Positions 1 through 7,188 of a DNA stretch of 28,124 bases are shown here, in pieces. A model generated the notes under the pieces. That model did no database searches, had not been told where the DNA came from, and saw only the letters and a program-made list of their open reading frames with translations. Origin of the DNA: a virus; IMG/VR virus record IMGVR_UViG_3300018025_000016, positions 1 through 28,124 of that record; one strand, given 5' to 3'. A program made the position numbers and the translations under genes. Position 1 is the stretch's first letter. Every line of letters starts with the position of its first letter.

Positions 1-90
1 AAAGACGGCGGACTCAAAGCAGTCACTCTTGAAGGCTCAGGCCGTGCTTGTTATCCCAAGCTTAAAAAGATGAATAACAAGCCGTACTGA
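1..90 (+). CDS. C-terminal end of an upstream gene, possibly small terminase subunit (partial)
   Basis: An open frame enters from the left edge and ends at TGA 88-90, giving the last 29 residues of a protein with a basic, Lys-rich end (PKLKKMNNKPY). Its stop overlaps the terminase start as TGATG, so the two are translationally coupled. In P22-like phages the gene just before the large terminase is normally the small terminase subunit, which recognises the packaging site. That role is inferred from position only; 29 residues are too few to recognise a family. Confidence 0.55.
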   Translation, partial: KDGGLKAVTLEGSGRACYPKLKKMNNKPY

Positions 91-1658
91 TGACAATACA
101 AGACCACGGACACTTACCCGTCCCGACTCTTGCAGAATATGACTACACGAGCGCAGACCTGAAGGGTTCCTTCTTGCTTTTCGTTCGTGTTTTCTATGAA
201 CTCAAGAACGGGCGACCCTTCAGTATTTCTTGCCCACCCGGCAAGGAGCCGCACGTTATTACAATGGCGCGTGAACTAAAGGCTGTCTTCAATATGGAGA
301 CAACGCGATTGGTAATCAATGTTCCGCCTGGTTATGGTAAATCAACGTTGCTAGTCTACTGGGTGGCCTGGTGTTATGCTAATTATCCTGATTGCAATTT
401 TCTCTATATTTCTGTTGGGTACGACTTGGCCGTAAAGCACACATCCACGATTAAAGAAATCATGGAAATGAGCGAGTATAAGCGCTTGTTCAATGTGCAT
501 CTCAGACAAGACAGCAAGAGCAAGGGAAACTTCAAAACTGAGGCTGGTGGCATCTGTACGGCCTTTGGTGCTGAAATGACCATCGTGGGTGCCGATGCGG
601 GATTGCCCAATTGCGACCGCTTTTCCGGTTGCGTCCTGATGGATGACATGCACAAGTACACTGATACATTCTCAGAGCTATTGCGTAACAAGGTGATTGA
701 TAACTACAAGGGCACGATCACAATGCGCCCTCGCTCGCACAATGTGGCGCGTATATTCATCGGTCAGCGTCTCCATGAGGATGACTTACCGGCTTTCTTT
801 CTTGATGGCAAAGAGGGCTACGAGTGGAAAAAAGTCATCTTAACAGCACTGGATGAGCACGATAACGCACTGTACCCCGAGGAGCACCCCAGGTCCGAAT
901 TGCTGATAATGCGCGACAAAGACCCATACAACTTCTGGGCGCAACAGATGCAGCAACCCCAACCCCCTGGGGGCGGCATATTTCAGCGCGATTGGTTCCA
1001 TTTGACGGACATTGACCCTCCTATTCTGTCTACATTCTTGACAATTGACAGCGCAGAAACTGATAAGACCTGGAACGACGCGACCGCCATGTCATTCTGG
1101 GGCATATATAAGATAGAGCATCGAGGCATTGACTTTGGTGTCTATGGCCTGCATTGGCTGGGTTGTCGAGAAGTTCGCATCGAGCCTAAAGACCTAGAGG
1201 CTGAGTTCTATGACTTCTACCAAGAATGTATGCGCTATCCCATTAGACCTGATTGGGTCTTGATTGAAAAGAAATCAACAGGCGTCACGTTGACCTCGAT
1301 ACTTAAGACAGTGCCCGGGCTTCGTATAATGGACGTTGAGCGTAACGCTGGCGGAGGCAATAAGACAGCCCGCTTCTTTGAATGCCAAAAGTTTGTGGCA
1401 TCCAAGCAGATATCAATACCACGTACTGGCAAACATACTGAGCGATGTTTGGAGCATATGCGCAAAATCACAGGCAACCAATCACACGCCCATGATGATA
1501 TAGCTGACTCACTTGAAATGGCCTGCCGAGCCACCCTCATTGATGGAACTATCTTACCTCATGAAGACAAACAGTCTGAAGTCTTAAAAGCCTTTGTAGG
1601 CTCAGCAAACAGACTAGACGCACTTAGACAACAAAACCTTAATTCGATGCACTTATAA
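90..1658 (+). CDS. Terminase large subunit (ATPase and nuclease of DNA packaging)
   Basis: This 522-aa protein is the packaging motor: an ATPase that drives DNA through the portal plus a nuclease that cuts the concatemer. The N-terminal ATPase shows a Walker A at residues 79-86 (PPGYGKST) and a Walker B at about 181-187 (CVLMDDM), where the second Asp stands in the usual acidic position. The RNase H-like nuclease follows: an acidic strand near 318 (FLTIDSAETD), a strand DWVLIEKKSTG around residue 390, and HAHDDIADSLEMA near 473-485, the conserved late Asp motif of terminase nucleases. The length is usual for the family. The start at 90 overlaps the previous stop (TGATG); no strong Shine-Dalgarno is visible, so coupling probably drives initiation. 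The portal gene follows 11 bases downstream. Confidence 0.95.
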   Translation: MTIQDHGHLPVPTLAEYDYTSADLKGSFLLFVRVFYELKNGRPFSISCPPGKEPHVITMARELKAVFNMETTRLVINVPPGYGKSTLLVYWVAWCYANYPDCNFLYISVGYDLAVKHTSTIKEIMEMSEYKRLFNVHLRQDSKSKGNFKTEAGGICTAFGAEMTIVGADAGLPNCDRFSGCVLMDDMHKYTDTFSELLRNKVIDNYKGTITMRPRSHNVARIFIGQRLHEDDLPAFFLDGKEGYEWKKVILTALDEHDNALYPEEHPRSELLIMRDKDPYNFWAQQMQQPQPPGGGIFQRDWFHLTDIDPPILSTFLTIDSAETDKTWNDATAMSFWGIYKIEHRGIDFGVYGLHWLGCREVRIEPKDLEAEFYDFYQECMRYPIRPDWVLIEKKSTGVTLTSILKTVPGLRIMDVERNAGGGNKTARFFECQKFVASKQISIPRTGKHTERCLEHMRKITGNQSHAHDDIADSLEMACRATLIDGTILPHEDKQSEVLKAFVGSANRLDALRQQNLNSMHL

Positions 1659-1669
1659 GCAGGTAACCC

Positions 1670-3922
1670 ATGGACGATATACAAAAAGGTATACAGCTCA
1701 AAAGAATCAAAAAGAATATTGAGAATAGTTACCAGGGCTTCAAAGGTAACTATGAGCGATACACTCGCTTCCGTAATTTCATCTTTGTCACAACCATGGG
1801 CGACTCAGGCAAGAACGTCAACAATGAACTGTTAAGAAACAGTTTAGAGTTCAATATTCTTGAAGCTTACTTGTCGCGCTTAATCGGTGAGTTTGCTAAG
1901 CACGAGCCGTCTATCGAAATCCACACATCTGATGACTATATGCCGGGGGATATGCAGCAAAAGAAACTGCAAGCTGAGCAAATACGTGTGCTTGAGGGCT
2001 TCATGCGCTATACCCTGCAAGAGTCTAACAAGCGCGGAATGGAGAAGGAAGTCTATCGAGACAGTCTATCAGGTGGTTATAGCTCGGTTAAAATCTTTAC
2101 TGATTATGTGGATTCCAAGTCATTCTTACAGCATATCAAGATGCAGCGCACATATGATCAAACGCTGGTTGGCTTTGATTCCTTGGCCGCTGCCCCGGAC
2201 AAATCAGATGGTGACTATTGTTTTGAGATTGTCCCCATGCGCAAAGAAGACTTTGAGCGTGAGTTCCCCGAGGTCGATATCTCTAAGTATAAGTTTCAGG
2301 ATAAATTCATCACTTCCAGTTCCGGTATGGGTTCTTTTGGCCCGTTTAACTGGTCATTCAAAGTAGGCCAAGACCATATCATCATGGTGGCTGATTACTA
2401 TGAGAAGGTTAAGAAGAAGGTCAAATTACATCGACTATCGAACGATGAAAACATGACCGACAAAGAATATAAGAATTTTGTCAAAGCATGGGAAGAAGCC
2501 GGAATATTGGCTCAAGTGCCAATGATAGTTGATACCCGTGAAACTGAAATCACCACGATTAAACGCTTCCAAATGGTGCGCAATGACATTTTGAACGAAG
2601 AAGACACAGATTATCCATGTTTGCCCATCAAGTTCTTTGATGGTAACTCAGTAGTATCCAAAGACGATACAACAGGCTCAAGCTATCAAATGACCAAGCC
2701 TATCTTTTATAATGCTGAAGGTGCTCAGCGGATGAAGAACTTTGCGGGTCAAGTATTGGTCAATGAGATTGAAAACATGCGCCCCGCGCAAATCATTGCC
2801 TCCTTGGAAAGTATCCCGCCTCAATATTTAGATTTGTATCGTAAGCCACAAAACACAACAACCCTTATTTATAATGCTTTCCACAATGGCAACCCTAATG
2901 TGCCCTTGCAGCCTCCCATAATTGCGCCTAGGCAAGGTTTGCCACAAGACGTGATGGAAGCTTTTATGGCTGCTGATACGGTCATCCAAAACGCTTTGGG
3001 TAACTTTGACACCAGCATGACTCAACTCACATCAGCCGAAATGTCAGGTAAGGCTGTGCAGGAAATCACAACGCTGAGTAACGCATCAGCAATGCCCTAT
3101 ATGAATAACTATCTTTTGGGTTTAGAATCATGCGCGCAGATGGTTATAGACATGATGCCAATGTACTACAAGACTCCGCGTTCTATACCTGTGATATCGC
3201 CAGAAGGTAAACGCTCATATGAGATGATTAACCAACCTGGCGGGGTGATGATAGATTTTGAGCCTGGTGCCTTTAAAATCAAAATATCTGCTGGTGTCAG
3301 CTTTGGTCTACAACAGTCTCGCGCACTTCAGCAAGTTATTGCACTCAGTAATGCCATACCTAGCCTTGGTCAATTTATCAATGATGCATGTGGTGACTTG
3401 GTTCTCGACAATGTAGAAATGCGCAATGCTGAAACTATGAAAGTACGCTGGGAAGAATATAGCCAGCAACAAGCTGAAATGAAGCAAAAAGCGATGGAAA
3501 TGCAATCACAACAGCCTAAGATAGACCAACAAATGGTTCAAATCGCTGCTCAGCAAGTCCAGTCAGAAAATCAAGTCGGAATGGCCAAGGTTCAGCAAGC
3601 TGCGCGCTCGGAAGAGATGAAATCAGCGGCTAAGATGGCTGAACTTGAGATGGATAACAAGAAGCTACAAGTCGAAATTGCTAAGATTTTGGCAGAATTG
3701 TCTATTGCGGAAACAAAAGTGGGCATTGAGCAGCAGAAAGCCGATGATGAGCGCATCAATAAGGTTATAGACGCTGCAATCAAAGAGAGTGAACATAAGC
3801 ATGGCTTGGCTGGTAAACAGGCTGACAGGGCCTTAGCTGCTTTGGCTGCTGATAGAGAGCACGAACGCGCAGAATCAGAGGCAGACAGGGCTATGGAGAA
3901 AATAGTGAAAGGTGAAAAATGA
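1670..3922 (+). CDS. Portal protein, P22 type
   Basis: This 750-aa protein is most likely the portal, the dodecameric ring at the vertex through which DNA enters and to which the tail attaches. P22 portal is 725 aa, and the place directly after the terminase is canonical. The first ~580 residues are a mixed alpha/beta body. From about residue 585 to the C-terminus the composition changes to a long Gln/Glu/Lys/Ala-rich helix (for example QQAEMKQKAMEMQSQQ), which matches the extended C-terminal barrel of P22-type portals that projects into the capsid. The start at 1670 is preceded by AGCAGG. The last four bases (ATGA, 3919-3922) overlap the next gene. Assignment rests on position, length and this coiled C-terminus. 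Confidence 0.88.
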   Translation: MDDIQKGIQLKRIKKNIENSYQGFKGNYERYTRFRNFIFVTTMGDSGKNVNNELLRNSLEFNILEAYLSRLIGEFAKHEPSIEIHTSDDYMPGDMQQKKLQAEQIRVLEGFMRYTLQESNKRGMEKEVYRDSLSGGYSSVKIFTDYVDSKSFLQHIKMQRTYDQTLVGFDSLAAAPDKSDGDYCFEIVPMRKEDFEREFPEVDISKYKFQDKFITSSSGMGSFGPFNWSFKVGQDHIIMVADYYEKVKKKVKLHRLSNDENMTDKEYKNFVKAWEEAGILAQVPMIVDTRETEITTIKRFQMVRNDILNEEDTDYPCLPIKFFDGNSVVSKDDTTGSSYQMTKPIFYNAEGAQRMKNFAGQVLVNEIENMRPAQIIASLESIPPQYLDLYRKPQNTTTLIYNAFHNGNPNVPLQPPIIAPRQGLPQDVMEAFMAADTVIQNALGNFDTSMTQLTSAEMSGKAVQEITTLSNASAMPYMNNYLLGLESCAQMVIDMMPMYYKTPRSIPVISPEGKRSYEMINQPGGVMIDFEPGAFKIKISAGVSFGLQQSRALQQVIALSNAIPSLGQFINDACGDLVLDNVEMRNAETMKVRWEEYSQQQAEMKQKAMEMQSQQPKIDQQMVQIAAQQVQSENQVGMAKVQQAARSEEMKSAAKMAELEMDNKKLQVEIAKILAELSIAETKVGIEQQKADDERINKVIDAAIKESEHKHGLAGKQADRALAALAADREHERAESEADRAMEKIVKGEK

Positions 3923-4110
3923 GTTTGGTTGACGAAAGAAACGAATGGTTTAGGCTTTATTCAGAAACAAGCGCTAGACCGTTCTATTTAATTCAGTATG
4001 AAACCAATCGAAACAGTGAGCTGTGGCGCGCGGCAAGAGAACATGAAAAGCTATGTGAGTATGCCAAGGCATTGGAAGGAAAGCTAAGGGCTATCCATGA
4101 CATTTTGTGA
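3919..4110 (+). CDS. Small hypothetical protein coupled to the portal gene
   Basis: This 63-aa charged, mostly helical protein (MSLVDERNEWFRLYSE at the N-terminus) starts in an ATGA overlap with the portal stop, so it is translated as part of the same operon. It has no membrane segment, cysteine pairs or recognisable motif. I do not recognise the family. It is the last plus-strand late gene before a reversed two-gene cassette, and its stop lies only 5 bases from the stop of the convergent gene. Confidence 0.7.
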   Translation: MSLVDERNEWFRLYSETSARPFYLIQYETNRNSELWRAAREHEKLCEYAKALEGKLRAIHDIL

Positions 4111-4201
4111 GCTTCTTATGATTTTGGGAGCAATTTTACTGCCTGTTCTAGTGGGGTGGGCTGTTGTTTGGTTGATTCGTTCTTTAATAAAGTTTGGTTG
4201 A
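4097..4201 (+). CDS. Possible 34-aa single-pass membrane peptide
   Basis: A short frame starts at ATG 4097 inside the end of the previous gene, with AAGGG (4086-4090) six bases upstream as a plausible ribosome binding site, and stops at TGA 4199-4201. The peptide is one hydrophobic stretch (LLMILGAILLPVLVGWAVVW) followed by a basic end (IRSLIKFG), a normal pattern for a membrane mini-protein. Against it: the frame lies antisense to the end of the reversed gene at 4116-4382, and the antisense of polar coding sequence tends to look hydrophobic. One of the two overlapping frames may not be used. Confidence 0.33.
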   Translation: MTFCELLMILGAILLPVLVGWAVVWLIRSLIKFG

Positions 4202-4382
4202 AATCAAAACTTGCTTTGTCGTTCCATCCATCGCCCAAATCAACAGATATCCGGCGACCAATGAAAGCCTGGGGCTTTGTTTTCATGCATAGATGTCCAA
4301 TCTCAGCCCAGAAGTTGTCTGGGCGTTCTTTGGTAGGCTTTACTGGGCCAATGGCTGACTTAAGAGTGTCTAAAAACTTCAT
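4116..4382 (-). CDS. Hypothetical protein of the reversed cassette (second gene)
   Basis: This 88-aa protein is the distal gene of a two-gene minus-strand cassette that interrupts the late operon. Its start overlaps the stop of the upstream gene as ATGA (4379-4382). The protein is soluble-looking, with a basic N-terminal part (KSAIGPVKPTKERP), an aromatic/Asp-Gly middle (DLGDGWNDK) and a Gln/Lys-rich end. I do not recognise the family. The stop is 5 bases from the stop of the plus-strand gene ending at 4110, with no hairpin terminator between them, so late transcription probably reads through it in antisense. Confidence 0.65.
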   Translation of the reverse strand: MKFLDTLKSAIGPVKPTKERPDNFWAEIGHLCMKTKPQAFIGRRISVDLGDGWNDKASFDFNQTLLKNESTKQQPTPLEQAVKLLPKS

Positions 4383-4780
4383 TCTTCTTCGTGATTTGCC
4401 ATGTAATCGCTAAATTCTTCAACAACTGAAGTTAATGCAGTTGCTGCAACTGCACCTCCAATCGCTCCGCCAATGATATTGGTAAAATCAACTTTTTGTT
4501 GGTCTGAAAACAGTTTTGGCTCTTGGTCATCCATATTGGTAGGCTTGACTTTCATTCCCTCGCAAATCAAATCAATTGCTTTTTCTCTGTCTGCCTCTGC
4601 AATGTTAGAGAAAATGCAATAACGAAGATAGTTAGCTGCTGCTGTTACTTGGATTTCACCATATTCTTGGGGAGTGATTGCTTCTTCGGTCAGTGGCCTA
4701 AAAAACTTTTCATTTGCTGAGCTGAGAGCGTCAAACAAATGAAATATAGCTTTATCGATAACTTGCTTGCGATTTGACAT
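4379..4780 (-). CDS. Hypothetical helical protein of the reversed cassette (first gene)
   Basis: This 133-aa protein starts at ATG 4780, chosen because AGGAA lies at the right distance upstream; a longer frame reaching 4804 lacks this. The body is predicted helical and acidic. Near the C-terminus is a Gly/Ala-rich hydrophobic stretch (NIIGGAIGGAVAATALTSVV) followed by an acidic tail (ANHEEE), which could be a membrane or helix-packing segment. A TAGAAT -10 candidate and a palindrome sit just upstream, so this cassette probably has its own promoter. The function is unknown. The position, inserted between portal and scaffold on the opposite strand, is that of a moron gene. Confidence 0.72.
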   Translation of the reverse strand: MSNRKQVIDKAIFHLFDALSSANEKFFRPLTEEAITPQEYGEIQVTAAANYLRYCIFSNIAEADREKAIDLICEGMKVKPTNMDDQEPKLFSDQQKVDFTNIIGGAIGGAVAATALTSVVEEFSDYMANHEEE

Positions 4781-4804
4781 GAATAATTCCTGGTTAAAAA
4801 TCAA

Positions 4805-4840
4805 ATTCTATCACAGGGTGAACTATTCGATTAAATCGAA
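4805..4840 (-). promoter_or_regulatory. Putative promoter with palindromic operator for the reversed cassette
   Basis: On the minus strand a -10 candidate TAGAAT occupies 4805-4810. The place where a -35 box would sit with a 17-base spacer (4828-4833) falls inside a palindrome, TTCGATTAAATCGAA at 4826-4840, with 7-base perfect arms around one central base. The -35 itself is poor. An operator at that place would let a repressor block the promoter, or an activator replace the weak -35. This is inferred from sequence layout only. Confidence 0.4.
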
Positions 4841-4907
4841 GAGTTGAATTTTTCATGGTTATTTACTGATCAATTAATAGCTATTTGCACAAATCATACC
4901 AATACGG

Positions 4908-4936
4908 TTGATTTCCATAATATTTAACGCTATATT
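4908..4936 (+). promoter_or_regulatory. Sigma70-like promoter upstream of the scaffold gene
   Basis: TTGATT (4908-4913) and TATATT (4931-4936) are separated by exactly 17 bases, a good sigma70 match in an AT-rich stretch. The predicted start of transcription is around 4942-4944, which would give a leader of about 115 bases before the scaffold start at 5060. The promoter would restart plus-strand transcription after the reversed cassette. Confidence 0.6.
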
Positions 4937-4940
4937 ATTA

Positions 4941-5045
4941 GTGCCGCTAACGAGAGCGTAATCTTGGGACAACCTGGCTGAAGGGTTCTACAGTTGTGAC
5001 GGGCACAAATCTCCGGGTCTACCTGTGACACAGGGTTCAAATGTC
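4941..5045 (+). ncRNA. Structured leader RNA before scaffold (candidate cis-regulatory element)
   Basis: The untranslated stretch just after the predicted transcription start can fold. GTGCC (4941-4945) pairs with GGCAC (5002-5006) to close a multibranch loop. Inside are CGCT/AGCG (4945-4948 with 4955-4958) and ACAAC/GTTGT (4969-4973 with 4993-4997). The first two helices share base 4945, so they would compete for that base. A further hairpin CCTGT/ACAGG (5022-5026 with 5030-5034) follows before the GAGG ribosome binding site. The region is GC-richer than the flanking AT-rich promoter. In P22 the scaffold protein represses its own synthesis after transcription, so a control element here would make sense; that link is inference. 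I recognise no named RNA family. Confidence 0.4.
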
Positions 5046-5059
5046 GAAAGAGGTTTTTA

Positions 5060-5785
5060 ATGACGAATGAAGTTTTGGTTAATCAGAATCAGGCTAGTAC
5101 TGATGCTGGGCTTTCTAACGTCGGTACTTCGCAAGAGTACATGACACAGGATAAAGCGAATTACTTGATTACTAAGGCTAAGGAGTCTGCTTATGAGCGC
5201 GGACGCAATGAAGCCTTGGCGAGTCAGCAATCTGCTTCCCACGCACCGGTGAACATGGCAACACTGACTGAGGCTCAGATTATCGATTTAATCGATAAGC
5301 GAAGCGATGAAAAAGTGACTGCCAAGGTTCAGGCCCTTGCTCAAGAGCAATCTAACGCTAACGTAGCCAGACAAATTGTGTCTGAGTATGCAGCGAAGAT
5401 GGCAGAAGGACGCAAGGAATATGACGATTTTGATGAAGTTGTAGGCGCGTTTAATATCCAGAACAGCCCCCAAATGGTGGCCCTGGTTAACAGCGTACCT
5501 GGAACTGAGCATTGCATGTATGAGATGGGTCAACATCCTGAGAAATTCAGTGATATTGAAAACTTGCTAAGGAATGGTCATCGTGTCGCTGCTGAGCGAG
5601 CCATGAAAAAGTTAAGTGATTCGATACTGAAGAATAAGGAAAAGGCACAGACTGCACAAGCAACGAAAGAGCCAAAGCCATTGAGTCAGTTGAAATCCTC
5701 TACCGCGTCCGTTGACGGTAGTTCGACTGTTCCGATGACTCAAAAATCAATGAAAGATGCTATTAGGGCGCTTCGTAAATATTGA
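5060..5785 (+). CDS. Scaffolding protein
   Basis: This 241-aa protein is very likely the internal scaffold that directs coat assembly into a procapsid and then leaves. It is polar, Gln/Glu/Lys/Ala-rich and predicted mostly helical, and it lies directly before the coat gene as in P22 (scaffold 303 aa). The N-terminal ~35 residues are disordered. The C-terminus ends in a short basic amphipathic helix (QKSMKDAIRALRKY), which resembles the basic C-terminal coat-binding helix of P22 scaffold. The GAGG at 5050-5053 supports the ATG at 5060. The gene is preceded by its own promoter and a folded leader. Confidence 0.82.
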   Translation: MTNEVLVNQNQASTDAGLSNVGTSQEYMTQDKANYLITKAKESAYERGRNEALASQQSASHAPVNMATLTEAQIIDLIDKRSDEKVTAKVQALAQEQSNANVARQIVSEYAAKMAEGRKEYDDFDEVVGAFNIQNSPQMVALVNSVPGTEHCMYEMGQHPEKFSDIENLLRNGHRVAAERAMKKLSDSILKNKEKAQTAQATKEPKPLSQLKSSTASVDGSSTVPMTQKSMKDAIRALRKY

Positions 5786-5813
5786 GACAGGGTAACCGAC
5801 AGTAAGAGACCGG

Positions 5814-5832
5814 CAACGAAGTTTGATCGTTG
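5814..5832 (+). promoter_or_regulatory. Hairpin upstream of the coat ribosome binding site
   Basis: CAACGA (5814-5819) and TCGTTG (5827-5832) form a perfect 6-bp stem with a 7-base loop, ending just before the TGGAG that serves the coat start at 5847. It could stabilise the coat mRNA or set coat translation relative to scaffold. It lies in the 61-base gap between scaffold and coat, which has no other feature. Confidence 0.35.
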
Positions 5833-5846
5833 ATGGAGACTTTTAC

Positions 5847-7124
5847 ATGGTACCTGCAAATATTTTACAACAAGTTGTGACCTGGAACATGGCCGACTTG
5901 GAAATCTTCCAAAACAACTGTTGCGTCGTTTCTACGGCCAATACTCGTTTTCGTGACCCAGAAAACTTCCCGGGCAATTTAGGCTCCAGTGTCAGCTACG
6001 AAACCCCGCCTCGTTTTGTGTCTCAAGATTCCTTGGTTGTTAACTTCCAAGAAATCCAACAGAACTCACGTACATTGACCGTTAACAAACAAGAAAACGT
6101 GTCATATGCTGGTACTGCTGAACAAATCGTATTCAACAATCTTGAAGAATACACCACACGTCTTGGCGACGCCGCAATGGCAGAGCTGGCTTCTAAAGTC
6201 GAATCAGACGTTACAACCCTCTTTGAAACCATTCCTTATCGTTTCTTCGGTAACGGTACTAACCCAATCAACTCTGCCCAACAATTGGCTCAGATGATTG
6301 CTAATTTCCGTTCATACTCAAGTGCCCCAGGCATATTGAAAGTCTATCTTGACCTTCAATCCATTCCTGCGATTGTTTCTACCATGCAAAACCAATTCAC
6401 TCTTGAGCGAAACAATGAAAACGCTATGAGCTGGATGGTGGGTAACTGGGCTGGGGTCGAGTTTTATAGCTCCAACTTGCTGCCAATTCACTTCTCAGGT
6501 ACTGTTGGTAATGCAACTTATCCTTCAAGCGTATTGACTGTTCTTAGTACCAATGACCCTACAGGTAACAATATTACCCAAATAACTTGGTCTGGTGCGG
6601 GCACTAGTGATGTGAACGCTATTAAGGCATATGACCATTGCCAATTCGTTAACTATGGTGGGGCAACTGTTCCTTACTGGCTAACCTGGACTGGCCACAA
6701 CCAAACCAGCTTGCCTGTACAGTTACAAATCACTGCTGATGCGGCTTCAGATGGTTCAGGTCATGTGACAACCAGTATCTATCCTGCCCTTTGTGCTACT
6801 GATGGCAATATGAATCAGAACATCCCAATCAACATCGTTGCGGGCATGACTGCACAGTTTGTGCCTTCAGCTAAAGTGGGTTGTGCTGTGTCTGATAATG
6901 CTTTGTATGTGGCTATGCCTAAGCTGCCAAGTACTTATCCTTTCCCATCCTCTACGGCTACCGATGAAGATACCACTGTGTCAGTACGTTTGTATTATGG
7001 TGTTATTCCATTCCAAAACGTTTACGGCTGGACAAGGGACGTGATTTGGGGCAAAGACATGGTTCCACAAAACTCCATGGCAATGTTCTTCCCATTGACC
7101 CAAAACAACGGCATTGGTATGTAA
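5847..7124 (+). CDS. Major coat (capsid) protein, P22-like
   Basis: This 425-aa protein is the expected major capsid subunit (P22 coat is 430 aa). It follows the scaffold gene and precedes the gp4/gp10-like connector genes. The ATG at 5847 is chosen because GGAG lies about 9 bases upstream; an in-frame TTG at 5823 would put the start inside a hairpin. The N-terminal part contains a Gln/Asn-rich arm and the helix LEEYTTRLGDAAMAELASKV around residues 95-115, typical of the long spine helix of HK97-fold capsids. The centre (about 215-350) is rich in Gly/Ser/Thr and beta-prone, consistent with an inserted domain like that of P22 coat. I infer the HK97 fold from layout; no sequence identity can be computed here. 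Confidence 0.85.
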   Translation: MVPANILQQVVTWNMADLEIFQNNCCVVSTANTRFRDPENFPGNLGSSVSYETPPRFVSQDSLVVNFQEIQQNSRTLTVNKQENVSYAGTAEQIVFNNLEEYTTRLGDAAMAELASKVESDVTTLFETIPYRFFGNGTNPINSAQQLAQMIANFRSYSSAPGILKVYLDLQSIPAIVSTMQNQFTLERNNENAMSWMVGNWAGVEFYSSNLLPIHFSGTVGNATYPSSVLTVLSTNDPTGNNITQITWSGAGTSDVNAIKAYDHCQFVNYGGATVPYWLTWTGHNQTSLPVQLQITADAASDGSGHVTTSIYPALCATDGNMNQNIPINIVAGMTAQFVPSAKVGCAVSDNALYVAMPKLPSTYPFPSSTATDEDTTVSVRLYYGVIPFQNVYGWTRDVIWGKDMVPQNSMAMFFPLTQNNGIGM

Positions 7125-7138
7125 ACCAGGGCGCGAGA

Positions 7139-7166
7139 AGTGCACCGGCAATTGGGCTGGTGCACT
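7139..7166 (+). terminator. Strong hairpin after the coat gene (attenuator or mRNA-stabilising stem)
   Basis: Bases 7139-7149 pair with 7156-7166 (AGTGCACCGGC with GCTGGTGCACT) in an 11-bp stem with one G-U pair and a 6-base loop. Flanking CCAG (7126-7129) and CTGG (7167-7170) could extend it across an internal bulge. The downstream run is only GTTTAA, so this is a weak or partial terminator at best. Its place between coat and the minor connector gene suits lowering expression of downstream genes relative to coat. Confidence 0.5.
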
Positions 7167-7188
7167 CTGGGTTTAACGGAGGGAATTC

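Noticed and set aside
4156-4413. 85-aa plus-strand frame across the reversed cassette
   Set aside because: It overlaps two better-supported minus-strand genes, has no ribosome binding site, and its composition fits an antisense shadow.
5000-5040. Phrases resembling parts of a c-di-GMP-I riboswitch (GGGCACAAATCTCCGGGTCTA)
   Set aside because: Only scattered bases match; the paired P2/P3 helices with tetraloop and receptor are not present, and the location before a scaffold gene is unusual for that class.
4941-5045. Possible tRNA, because of GGTTCAAAT near the 3' side
   Set aside because: No 7-bp acceptor stem or anticodon stem-loop can be placed around it; the closing helix is only 5 bp and the arms have wrong lengths.
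5823-5846. Longer coat start at TTG 5823
   Set aside because: It lies inside a hairpin arm region without a ribosome binding site, while ATG 5847 has GGAG at a good distance.
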